Shown: piece by piece, positions 1 to 6,159 of the stretch | Numbering within the stretch: position 1 is the stretch's first letter | Layout: every line of letters starts with the position of its first letter | Assembly (NCBI GenBank): GCA_018812465.1 | Contig: JAHJCS010000053.1 | Coordinates: forward strand, 1 to 8,513 | Source of the DNA: Nanobdellota archaeon | GTDB lineage: Archaea; Nanobdellota; Nanobdellia; Woesearchaeales; UBA12501 | Reading direction: 5' to 3' | DNA length: 8,513 nucleotides | Notes under the pieces: model-generated | What the model was told of the DNA's origin: nothing | Seen by the model: the letters and a program-made list of their open reading frames with translations, nothing else | Databases searched by the model: none | Program-made: the position numbers and the translations under genes

Positions 1-752
1 AGCTCAACACCTGCTCTCATGCACTGTTCCCTCAGTAAAGTATACCTCGGATCCTGCCTTACATCAACTGCTGCCTCTGGATGAGGCATCATACCAAGCA
101 CTCTTCCTGAAGGATCTGTGATTCCAGCAATATCATTCATTGAACCATTTGGATTTGCTTCATATCCAAAATGATCACAAATGCTTCCTCGAACATATCT
201 AAAAGCCACCTGCCCTGCTGATTCAAGAGCGCTGAGCACTTCAGGGCTTGCATAGAAATTCCCCTCACCATGCCTTATCGGCATAGCTGCCTGTCTTATT
301 CCCTGAACCCATGGGCTTTTTCCTTCTGCTTCAAGATCAACCCACCTGTCCATGAACCTTGCTGTCTTGTTGTGCTTCAAGGCAACCTGCCTGTCGCCAT
401 AGTCAGCATCTCCTATAGGAAACATCCCAAGATTGGATAGTGCCTGATAGCCATTGCATATTCCTATAATCAGTTTGCCTGCATGCACAAACTCATACAC
501 ACTGTCACCTAGATTATTCCGTATCTTCCATGCAAGGGCATTTCCTGAGCCAGTATCATCTCCCCATGAGAATCCTCCGTCAAATGCAGCAATCTGGTAA
601 TTCTTCAGATTGTCTGCGCCAGTAACAAGATCATTGATATGGACTCTTTTTATGTTTCTGTCAGGAACTCCTGCCAGCCTAAAGGCATGCTCTGTCTCAT
701 CCTGGCAATTTATTCCATATCCGCTCAAAACCATTACTCTTGGATCTGCCAT
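1..752 (-). CDS. purQ: Phosphoribosylformylglycinamidine synthase, glutaminase subunit PurQ (3' end cut by window)
   Basis: Class I glutamine amidotransferase subunit of FGAM synthase. It hydrolyses glutamine and passes ammonia to PurL in the cytoplasm, at purine step 4. My translation from the ATG at 752 runs open for 250 codons to the window edge, with no stop, so the C-terminus is missing. The nucleophile elbow GICNGYQ places the catalytic Cys at residue 99. The His/Glu pair of the triad is in MPHPEAAVD (His224, Glu226). Other family blocks are GGFSWGDD (59-66) and RHGEGNFY (160-167). At over 250 residues it is longer than the roughly 220-230 residue PurQ of PurS-dependent systems, and resembles the larger glutaminase that partners or is fused to long PurL. 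Its ATG shares one base with the PurL stop (TGATG), which implies translational coupling and one transcript. Family assignment is firm; only the end is unknown. Confidence 0.95.
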   Translation of the reverse strand, partial: MADPRVMVLSGYGINCQDETEHAFRLAGVPDRNIKRVHINDLVTGADNLKNYQIAAFDGGFSWGDDTGSGNALAWKIRNNLGDSVYEFVHAGKLIIGICNGYQALSNLGMFPIGDADYGDRQVALKHNKTARFMDRWVDLEAEGKSPWVQGIRQAAMPIRHGEGNFYASPEVLSALESAGQVAFRYVRGSICDHFGYEANPNGSMNDIAGITDPSGRVLGMMPHPEAAVDVRQDPRYTLLREQCMRAGVE

Positions 753-3700
753 CAGTATCCCTCAAAAGTGCTTCTGTAATGCTCAAGCATTGTGTCAACA
801 TCTGTCCTTATTATCTCATTCCCTTCAAGGCCTCTTACCCTGAAATCTCCTGAAGTTGTCACGCCGATATTAGCATAGGAGTCAACACCATGCTTTTCCA
901 TGATTCTTTTGAATTTGCCATCCATGTTAGGGGCTATTGTGACAACAAATCTTCCATTGCTCTGTGATGCAAGAGCATAATCATTCCTTGATGCAGTTCC
1001 AGGAAGGTTCTCTAATGATACATCCATGCCGAGCTTTCCTGCCATCGCTGTCTTTGCAAGAGCAGCTCCAAGCCCGCCTATATCAACGCTCTTTGCAGAG
1101 GCAATCACGCCCTCTGCAATGCACTCTTCCATAGCATGGTAGAGTCTTCTGTTCTTCTCAATATCAACCTTAGGGACTGAATTTCCTGTGTAAGCAGTGC
1201 CTCTTTCTTCCTCTCTCTCCCCAACCATCGCAAAGTATTCTGATGAGCCCAGTTCATCATGGGTCTCTCCAAGAACATATACTGAATCGCCTTCAAATTT
1301 AGCGTCAATTGATATTGCATTGTTTGATTCCATTACGCTCAATGCTGTGACAAGAAGTGTCGGAGGCACAGCATAATGGACAGGCTTTCCATCATTATCA
1401 TATCCTCTGAAGTCATTGAACATGCTGTCTTTTCCTGACACAAAAGGGGTCTCATAAGCAGTTGATAAGTCATAGCATGCCCTGCACGCCTCTTTCAGCT
1501 CGCCAAGCCTCTGAGGATCATTTGAGCTTGACCAGCAGAAATTATCAAGCAATGCAAGGTTCCTGAAAGTAGCTCCTCCTGCGATCGCTCTTCTCACAGC
1601 AGTATCAATAGCAGATGCTGCCATATGATAAGTGTCAATATCACTGTAAGTGGGATTTATTCCCTGGGAAACAAGGACGCCTTTGTCAGAGTTCAGGTCA
1701 ACTCGGGTAACTGTCGCATCACCATTGACTCTTCCTTTTCCCTGCAGAGGCTTAAGGACAGAACCTCCTTTTACCTCATGATCATACTGCTGGACAATAT
1801 ATTCATGGCTTGCGATGTTCTTTCTTGCAAGCATATCATGAAGCATGTCAGTAAGGTCATCCAGCAATGGAATACCAGGCTCTTCATGCTCAGCCTTGTC
1901 ATATTTTGTCTTCATCGGCCTTACTGGAACACCATCATGGAGGAAGTCCATATCAATGTCCATGATATCTTCTCCGCGATAATTGACAACACATCTTCCT
2001 GAATCATTGAACTCTCCTATGACTGTCGCTTCAACACCATGTTTCTTCATTATTGCCATGAACTGATCCAGTTTATCAGGCGCAACAGAATAAGTCATTC
2101 TTTCCTGTGACTCTGATATCCAAGTCTCAGATGGAAGCATTCCTGAATATTTCAGGGGAACATCATCCAGAATGACCCTGCATCCTCCTGTTTCCTTTGC
2201 CATCTCAGCAACAGAACATGATAATCCTCCTGCGCCATTGTCAGTCTCACTGTTGTATAATCCAAGGTCTGCTAATTCAAGCTGGGCATCATGAAGCTTT
2301 TTCTGGGTTATTGGATCGCCTATCTGAACAGCTGTTGCAGGGCTTCCTTCATCCATTGCTTCTGAGGAGAATGTGGCTCCGTGGATTCCATCCTTTCCAA
2401 CCCTGCCGCCAGCCATTATGATATAGTCGCCAGCCTGCGCTTCTTTCACGTGCTCAGGCGCAACAGATGGATTCCTTTTTATCAGGCCGACTGTCCCTAC
2501 AAACACAAGAGGCTTTCCGCTGTATCTTTTCTCATACACATTGCCAAAGAATGATGTCGGAATTCCAGAGCAGTTTCCGCCAACCCTCACACCGTCAATT
2601 ATTCCCTGAAGCATCCTTCCTGGAGAAAGCATCGGCTGGGTTGAACCAGCTCCTTTGTATAACATCTCATACACTTCTGGATCGCCCACGCAAAAAGGCG
2701 CTGCAAGATTTATGACGCACTTTCCTCCTTTATCAGTACCCATGGGATCCCTGTTCACGCCGACAATTCCAGTTATCGAGCCTCCAAAAGGGTCAAGAGC
2801 AGATGGTGAATTGTGGGTCTCAACCTTATAGCATACATCAAACTCATCATTGAACCTGACAACACCAGCATTGTCAGTGAATACAGATATGCAGATGTCC
2901 TCTTCACCCTGGGCAACCATTTTCTGCCTTACTTCCTGCGTAGCTCTCTGGATGTAATGCTTGTATAATCCATCAGGAATGTCATCATCCATTGGATCTG
3001 CAAAGATTGTGTGCTTGCAGTGCTCTGACCATGTCTGGGCAAGCGACTCGACTTCAATATCAGTTGGTTTTCTTCCTTTTTCTTTGAAGTGATCCCTTAT
3101 CACACGCATGCTTTGCAGGTCAAGCGCAAGAGGCCCTCTTCTTTCTGTCTTGAAATAGCCTCTGGCCCTCTGGAAATAATCCCCTCTGCGCAGAGGATCA
3201 TCCTTATACTGTCCCATAGATTTAATGAACTCCTCTTCTGTAAGCTCTCTGTCATGGTCTTTCACGCCCATCTTGCCGATTCTTTGGAGCTCAAGATCAT
3301 CAACATCAAGATCAACATAATCTGCTTTAGGATCAACAGTTGCTGTGACTTTTGGGACAACAGCACCCATGCCTCCATCTTTCATGTACTGCTCATGGCT
3401 TTTTACAGTGATCCTCTCAATCAATGGATTTGCCACTGCTTCTCCGATGGCCTTTGCATCTGCAAGAGTCAATTCTCCTGAAACAAAAAGAACATAAGAA
3501 CTATGGGCACTCTCTCCTTTGGCATAAGGTGATCTAAGAGCATCTTCTGTCATCTCTCTGACTGTAGTTCCGATATTGTCTGTCACACCTGGCCTGAATC
3601 CGACTTCAATAGCCCAGCTGAAATCAGAAGGAGACAGACCATTATCAGTCTTAGAATCCTGGATTATTGGATTAGAAAGCTGGGAAGCCACCTTCTCAAG

Positions 3701-3844
3701 CTGTGAGGGTTCCAGCTCCCTGTCAATAGTGTATGCATCAACCCTGTCTAGACCATCAACAGAAAACCCTGCCCGATTTAATCTATCTTGTAGAACTACT
3801 GCTCTTGCATCGTCGTGTGTGCTGACTTCTATCCTGTGAGCCAA
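752..3844 (-). CDS. purL: Phosphoribosylformylglycinamidine synthase, long-form synthetase subunit PurL
   Basis: ATP-dependent synthetase that converts FGAR to FGAM using ammonia from PurQ, the fourth step of de novo purine synthesis (cytoplasmic). It has 1030 residues, against roughly 720-750 for PurS-dependent PurL and about 1300 for the fused enzyme with a glutaminase tail. Two PurS-like modules are visible at the N-terminus (about 1-65 and 76-148), each ending in a similar segment (LSNPIIQD, VANPLIER). Family motifs follow: LAQTWSEHCKHT (268-279), VETHNSPSALDPFGG (341-355), GGRVGKDGIHGATFSS (479-494), SETDNGAGGLS (532-542) and, in the second half, FVSGKDSM (801-808). ETHNSPSA, where many relatives have ETHNHP, recalls the roughly 1000-residue PurL type I associate with Geobacter-like bacteria; that is recollection, not a search. 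The start is TTG at 3844, directly after an in-frame TGA, with a purine-rich GTGGGGG six bases upstream. MAHRIEV is the expected N-terminal beta strand. purQ follows with a one-base overlap. Confidence 0.95.
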   Translation of the reverse strand: MAHRIEVSTHDDARAVVLQDRLNRAGFSVDGLDRVDAYTIDRELEPSQLEKVASQLSNPIIQDSKTDNGLSPSDFSWAIEVGFRPGVTDNIGTTVREMTEDALRSPYAKGESAHSSYVLFVSGELTLADAKAIGEAVANPLIERITVKSHEQYMKDGGMGAVVPKVTATVDPKADYVDLDVDDLELQRIGKMGVKDHDRELTEEEFIKSMGQYKDDPLRRGDYFQRARGYFKTERRGPLALDLQSMRVIRDHFKEKGRKPTDIEVESLAQTWSEHCKHTIFADPMDDDIPDGLYKHYIQRATQEVRQKMVAQGEEDICISVFTDNAGVVRFNDEFDVCYKVETHNSPSALDPFGGSITGIVGVNRDPMGTDKGGKCVINLAAPFCVGDPEVYEMLYKGAGSTQPMLSPGRMLQGIIDGVRVGGNCSGIPTSFFGNVYEKRYSGKPLVFVGTVGLIKRNPSVAPEHVKEAQAGDYIIMAGGRVGKDGIHGATFSSEAMDEGSPATAVQIGDPITQKKLHDAQLELADLGLYNSETDNGAGGLSCSVAEMAKETGGCRVILDDVPLKYSGMLPSETWISESQERMTYSVAPDKLDQFMAIMKKHGVEATVIGEFNDSGRCVVNYRGEDIMDIDMDFLHDGVPVRPMKTKYDKAEHEEPGIPLLDDLTDMLHDMLARKNIASHEYIVQQYDHEVKGGSVLKPLQGKGRVNGDATVTRVDLNSDKGVLVSQGINPTYSDIDTYHMAASAIDTAVRRAIAGGATFRNLALLDNFCWSSSNDPQRLGELKEACRACYDLSTAYETPFVSGKDSMFNDFRGYDNDGKPVHYAVPPTLLVTALSVMESNNAISIDAKFEGDSVYVLGETHDELGSSEYFAMVGEREEERGTAYTGNSVPKVDIEKNRRLYHAMEECIAEGVIASAKSVDIGGLGAALAKTAMAGKLGMDVSLENLPGTASRNDYALASQSNGRFVVTIAPNMDGKFKRIMEKHGVDSYANIGVTTSGDFRVRGLEGNEIIRTDVDTMLEHYRSTFEGY

Positions 3845-3857
3845 TCATATCCCCCAC
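3844..3857 (-). promoter_or_regulatory. purL ribosome binding site and TTG start region
   Basis: On the minus strand GTGGGGG (3857-3851) is followed by ATATGA and then TTG (3844-3842), the only early start codon in the PurL frame, because the preceding codon is TGA. An ATG at 3848 lies four bases upstream but in another frame and would encode only 21 codons before TAG at 3785-3783. The spacing of six bases favours the TTG. That the ATG is not used is an inference from frame and protein homology. Confidence 0.6.
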
Positions 3858-3901
3858 TTCTCTGTGAAAGTCGCCTCTTTTTCAGAATGGAAGATAAAGA
3901 T

Positions 3902-3909
3902 GATATAAA
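3902..3909 (-). promoter_or_regulatory. Candidate archaeal TATA box for purL-purQ
   Basis: Minus-strand TTTATATC (3909-3902) is close to the archaeal TATA consensus and is preceded by an A-rich GTAAACTA that could serve as a BRE-like element. A start about 25 bases downstream would fall near 3878, leaving a leader of roughly 30 bases before the TTG at 3844 that contains the Shine-Dalgarno sequence. Assignment rests on motif and position only. Confidence 0.5.
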
Positions 3910-3915
3910 TAGTTT

Positions 3916-3952
3916 ACGATTATTAGCTACTCTCAAGTAAATTCATAATCGT
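3916..3952. promoter_or_regulatory. Inverted repeat just upstream of the purL TATA box
   Basis: ACGATTAT (3916-3923) and its exact reverse complement ATAATCGT (3945-3952) are separated by 21 bases, with one arm seven bases upstream of the TATA-like box. The centre-to-centre distance of 29 bases, about three helical turns, would suit a dimeric regulator or two sites on the same DNA face. A second short palindrome, AAAGAT-A-ATCTTT, lies at 3963-3975. No regulator is identified; 8-bp repeats in AT-rich DNA can arise by chance. Confidence 0.3.
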
Positions 3953-3990
3953 TCGGTGAAGAAAAGATAATCTTTAACGCATCTTATGAA

Positions 3991-4188
3991 TTATTTAATG
4001 GTGCAGAATATTCCTAGCCTCGCCCTAACTCGAACAACTGCCAGAAGCAGGCGAGGTGAGGCTTCTTTTGCAGGCAACAACAATGGCCGAATACTGAGTG
4101 TAGAGGGAAAAACCATACACAGTGTGGTTTTTTCCTTTACGAACAGGGCAGATTGAGCGCAGCGAAATCTGACCGTGTATGAGTCCAT
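3991..4188 (-). CDS. Doubtful 65-codon open frame inside the structured intergenic element
   Basis: An ATG-initiated frame of 65 codons, rich in Leu, Arg and Ala (for example a run PAKEASPRLLLAVVRVRARLG near its end), begins within the outer stem at 4188 and passes through both internal hairpins of the element at 4072-4202. There is no good Shine-Dalgarno sequence; the nearest is AGG about 11 bases upstream of the ATG. No domain, signal peptide or membrane segment is recognisable. The nucleotide sequence is constrained by base pairing, so the open frame could be incidental. It may equally be one of the small hypothetical proteins that gene callers place on repeated or RNA elements. Listed so that the reader knows it exists, not as a claim of function. 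Confidence 0.2.
   Translation of the reverse strand: MDSYTVRFRCAQSALFVKEKTTLCMVFPSTLSIRPLLLPAKEASPRLLLAVVRVRARLGIFCTIK
4017..4066. other. Hairpin block next to the three-way-junction element
   Basis: CCTCGCC (4018-4024) pairs exactly with GGCGAGG (4050-4056), extendable by a G-U at 4017/4057. AGAAGC (4043-4048) pairs with GCTTCT (4061-4066), and CTGC (4038-4041) with GCAG (4047-4050). These pairings overlap and exclude each other, so they are alternative folds or only some are real. The block is clearly more G+C-rich than the surrounding intergenic DNA and abuts the nested repeat beginning at 4072, so the two are probably parts of one element spanning roughly 4000-4202. Confidence 0.4.
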
Positions 4189-4202
4189 TATTGTTGTTGC
4201 CT
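4072..4202. other. Nested inverted repeat, candidate structured RNA or small repeat element
   Basis: AGGCAACAACAA (4072-4083) is perfectly complementary to TTGTTGTTGCCT (4191-4202), and TGG/CCA extends it past a short bulge. Inside are two further hairpins. One is a 15-bp stem (4104-4118 with 4122-4136, two G-U pairs, ACA loop). The other has CAGATT (4149-4154) paired with AATCTG (4166-4171), plus an inner CG/CG pair around CAG. The whole folds as a three-way junction of 131 bases. CATACAC (4114-4120) can alternatively pair with GTGTATG (4174-4180). Transcription strand is unclear: the neighbours are on the minus strand, and a TTTAATATA box on that strand sits too close (4203-4211) to make a transcript that includes the outer arm. 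I do not recognise RNase P, SRP or tRNA signatures. It could be a ncRNA, a mobile miniature element, or a structured mRNA region. Confidence 0.5.
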
Positions 4203-4261
4203 ATATTAAAATGATTAATCTTTACTTATCAAAGCCAGGAGTTTGCACAAGTGATATCAAC

Positions 4262-4284
4262 AAAGAATACAAAAATATACTTCA
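4262..4284 (-). terminator. Candidate oligo-T terminator of the pilus gene cluster
   Basis: Right after the platform protein stop codon the minus strand reads AGTATATTTTTGTATTCTTTG, with T5 at 4275-4271 and a further CTTTG. Archaeal termination typically uses oligo-T tracts without a required hairpin, and none is seen here. The placement between two functionally unrelated gene groups supports it. Confidence 0.4.
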
Positions 4285-5337
4285 TCATATTGCAATAAAG
4301 GCAAACATCATAGTGAGCAGCCATAAGAACACCTGGTAATTTATCAGCGTCACTATTATGAACACAGGAATGTATTTCAGCCCGCTCTTGATATTTCCCC
4401 TGCTTATCAAAGACACGATCATTGATGAGAACACAGCTATCACTCCAAGCGCTAGCTTAGAGAAGTTGACGAAGTCAGCTGGATTGATGGATACCTCAGA
4501 AAGGTTTATTGGAAGAGCGCTTGACCCGCCGGTTGATCCTCCTAGCTGTCCTGCAAAAGAACTGATTATAGTTAGCAGCTGGAAAGAGAGAGCAAACAAT
4601 CCTGGAGCTATCGCAAGGACTATGAATGTTATGAATATGACATAGGATGTGACTGACGCTGACATCTCTTTCTTGAGAGTCTTTGCCTCATTGATGTTCT
4701 CTATGACCTTATCTATTAAGTATACAATCCTTCCTCCGCTCTTCATTCCCTCGATGATGAGGTCAAATGACCTTCTCAGCATTGCTGAATCATATTTCTT
4801 TGTGAACTCAAAGAGAGCATCCTCAACATCCTCTCCAGTCATGACTTTCTTTGCAGCTATCTCTACCTCATTAGCAAGCACTCCGAACCTTGGCCTTATC
4901 GCATTCCAAAGAGCCCTGTCAAATGACATGCCTCCCCTCAGATTTCCGCCAACAAACTGCAGGAACTCCGGCAAGATATCCTCTATCTCTTTAGTCCTCT
5001 TGAAGATTATCAGATCAAGATAGAAATAGACAAGGCCCATGACAATAAGGGATAATGCTATCAGGAATGTGAACACAACCACAAAAGACCCCAAGCCTAA
5101 GTACAGCAGTGTGCCCATGGCATCCACTGATTTGTCCCTGAGCCAGCCATATGGAAGATAGAAATAGAACACAATTGCAACAGCAAGACATGCATAGAAC
5201 AGGGCTCCGAAGAACTTGTAATTCACCTCGAATATACCTGCTTTCATAAGGTAATCCCTGAGGTGCGGCCTAATCCTTTCAGGAACAAGCGCTTTTCCCC
5301 ATTCTTCAAGGAAGAACAGTCTTTGTTGGGATTTCAT
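4285..5337 (-). CDS. Type II secretion F domain (TadC/FlaJ-like) membrane platform protein, second of pair
   Basis: A 350-residue integral membrane protein, the likely C-terminal half of an archaeal type IV pilus-like platform. It would anchor the secretion ATPase and help pilin subunits into the filament. A cytoplasmic N-terminus of about 40 residues is followed by hydrophobic segments near 42-62 and 75-110. Next is a T2SSF-type helical domain (about 115-225, with ILPEFLQFVGGNLRGGMSFDR at its start and a GMKSGGRIVYLIDKV motif near 197-211), then hydrophobic segments near 228-258, 287-311 and 321-348. Between these lies a Gly/Ser-rich loop (SFAGQLGGSTGGSSALP, 260-276) that is probably extracytoplasmic. 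The ATG at 5337 overlaps the upstream stop as ATGA, and GGTGGAGGT directly precedes it. That points to translational coupling and a stoichiometric pair with the preceding gene. Membrane topology is read by eye. Confidence 0.85.
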   Translation of the reverse strand: MKSQQRLFFLEEWGKALVPERIRPHLRDYLMKAGIFEVNYKFFGALFYACLAVAIVFYFYLPYGWLRDKSVDAMGTLLYLGLGSFVVVFTFLIALSLIVMGLVYFYLDLIIFKRTKEIEDILPEFLQFVGGNLRGGMSFDRALWNAIRPRFGVLANEVEIAAKKVMTGEDVEDALFEFTKKYDSAMLRRSFDLIIEGMKSGGRIVYLIDKVIENINEAKTLKKEMSASVTSYVIFITFIVLAIAPGLFALSFQLLTIISSFAGQLGGSTGGSSALPINLSEVSINPADFVNFSKLALGVIAVFSSMIVSLISRGNIKSGLKYIPVFIIVTLINYQVFLWLLTMMFAFIAI

Positions 5338-6155
5338 ACCTCCACCGTGGGTCTTATTGATTTGAATAATGTGATGAACATGAACTGCATGAAAGCAAGA
5401 GCGCCTGCAGCTGCGAGAAGATACCTGAATGATATTGCAAGTGAGAGGAAGCTTGCTATGATTATGAAGAGTGTCATGCCCAGTGCTGGCACAACTATAC
5501 CTATAAGCATATAGAACATTGCCATTGAGTTCAGCTTCTTGCCATACTCTTTTATCTCGATGACCTGCTCTGTCGCTATCTGCTGAAGTATTCCCCTGAG
5601 AGTGTCTGTCACATCTATCCCGGTCTTGAGGGAGTTTGTTATCTGGTACAGGATCCTCCTGAACTTATCTGAAGGGCTCAGCTCAATGGAATTCTCAAGA
5701 GCTTCTTCTATGGGTGTTCCCAGATTGATGTCATCTACTATCTCCTGGAAGTATTTGCCTGCAGCACCATGCGCCTGAGCTGCATCACTGAGAGCATTAA
5801 AGAATGGAATTCCAGACTCAAGCTTCACAAGAATAAATCTTCCTGCGAAAAGAACCTCCCGGTCAATCTCCTTACGCCTTCTTTTTATCTGCACATCAGG
5901 AGTGTGCATCATGAAGTAGAAGAATCCTCCTAAAAGCACTGGAAAAGCCAGGATAGCAAAAGCGATGTTCGCTTCAAAAGCACTCAGCATGAAGAAAAAA
6001 GTTAGGGTCAGGACAGATGCTAATGTGAGAGCTGCCTTAGCAGATCTATTCACAAATTCCTCAGGCTTTCCAGGAGTATGAGCTATCTTGAGCTTCTGCC
6101 TGATCTCAGGAAATCTGCTGAGGTATATCTTTCCGATATTGATAATGATAATCAC
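5334..6155 (-). CDS. Type II secretion F domain (TadC/FlaJ-like) membrane platform protein, first of pair
   Basis: A 273-residue membrane protein. Hydrophobic segments lie near 40-58 and 61-83, followed by a basic stretch (KRRRKEIDRE, 91-100) and a cytoplasmic T2SSF helical domain (about 100-210). Recognisable T2SSF-like features are LVKLESGIPFFNALSDAA and TNSLKTGIDVTDTLRGIL. Hydrophobic segments near 212-240 and 244-264 close the protein. Many archaeal relatives (FlaJ/TadC type) carry two such domains in one chain of roughly 550-600 residues; here the two halves are separate genes. The GTG at 6155 is the first start-like codon after the ATPase stop, but it lies inside AGGTGA, a near-perfect archaeal Shine-Dalgarno sequence. 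The true start may therefore be an ATT or ATC codon a few triplets on. No in-frame ATG occurs until about residue 56, which would remove the first membrane segment. Confidence 0.85.
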   Translation of the reverse strand: MIIIINIGKIYLSRFPEIRQKLKIAHTPGKPEEFVNRSAKAALTLASVLTLTFFFMLSAFEANIAFAILAFPVLLGGFFYFMMHTPDVQIKRRRKEIDREVLFAGRFILVKLESGIPFFNALSDAAQAHGAAGKYFQEIVDDINLGTPIEEALENSIELSPSDKFRRILYQITNSLKTGIDVTDTLRGILQQIATEQVIEIKEYGKKLNSMAMFYMLIGIVVPALGMTLFIIIASFLSLAISFRYLLAAAGALAFMQFMFITLFKSIRPTVEV

Positions 6156-6157
6156 CT
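6152..6157 (-). promoter_or_regulatory. AGGTGA ribosome binding site overlapping the annotated GTG start
   Basis: Minus-strand AGGTGA (6157-6152) follows the ATPase stop (TAA at 6162-6160) by two bases and contains the GTG usually taken as the start of the first platform gene. The next codons are ATT ATC ATT ATC. If AGGTGA acts as the Shine-Dalgarno sequence, an ATT at 6146-6144 lies five bases beyond GGTGA. Which codon initiates cannot be settled from sequence. Confidence 0.45.
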
Positions 6158-6159
6158 AA

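Noticed and set aside
1105..1320. Minus-strand 71-codon frame inside purL
   Set aside because: It is out of frame within the conserved PurL sequence and has no recognisable features.
610..3839. Several plus-strand open frames of 74-130 codons opposite purL
   Set aside because: They lie antisense to a well-conserved enzyme, lack family motifs or good Shine-Dalgarno sites, and reflect the codon use of the real gene.
4000..4202. A tRNA, RNase P RNA or SRP RNA in the intergenic element
   Set aside because: A TTCGAGTT string on the minus strand near 4025-4032 recalls a T-loop, but there is no pairing T-stem, acceptor stem or anticodon arm, and no GGAAAGTCC-type or GGAAG tetraloop signatures were seen.
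3845..4284. CRISPR array or purine riboswitch in the long intergenic region
   Set aside because: No regularly spaced direct repeats are present, and I could not find the conserved core of a known purine riboswitch; the inverted repeats do not match that architecture.
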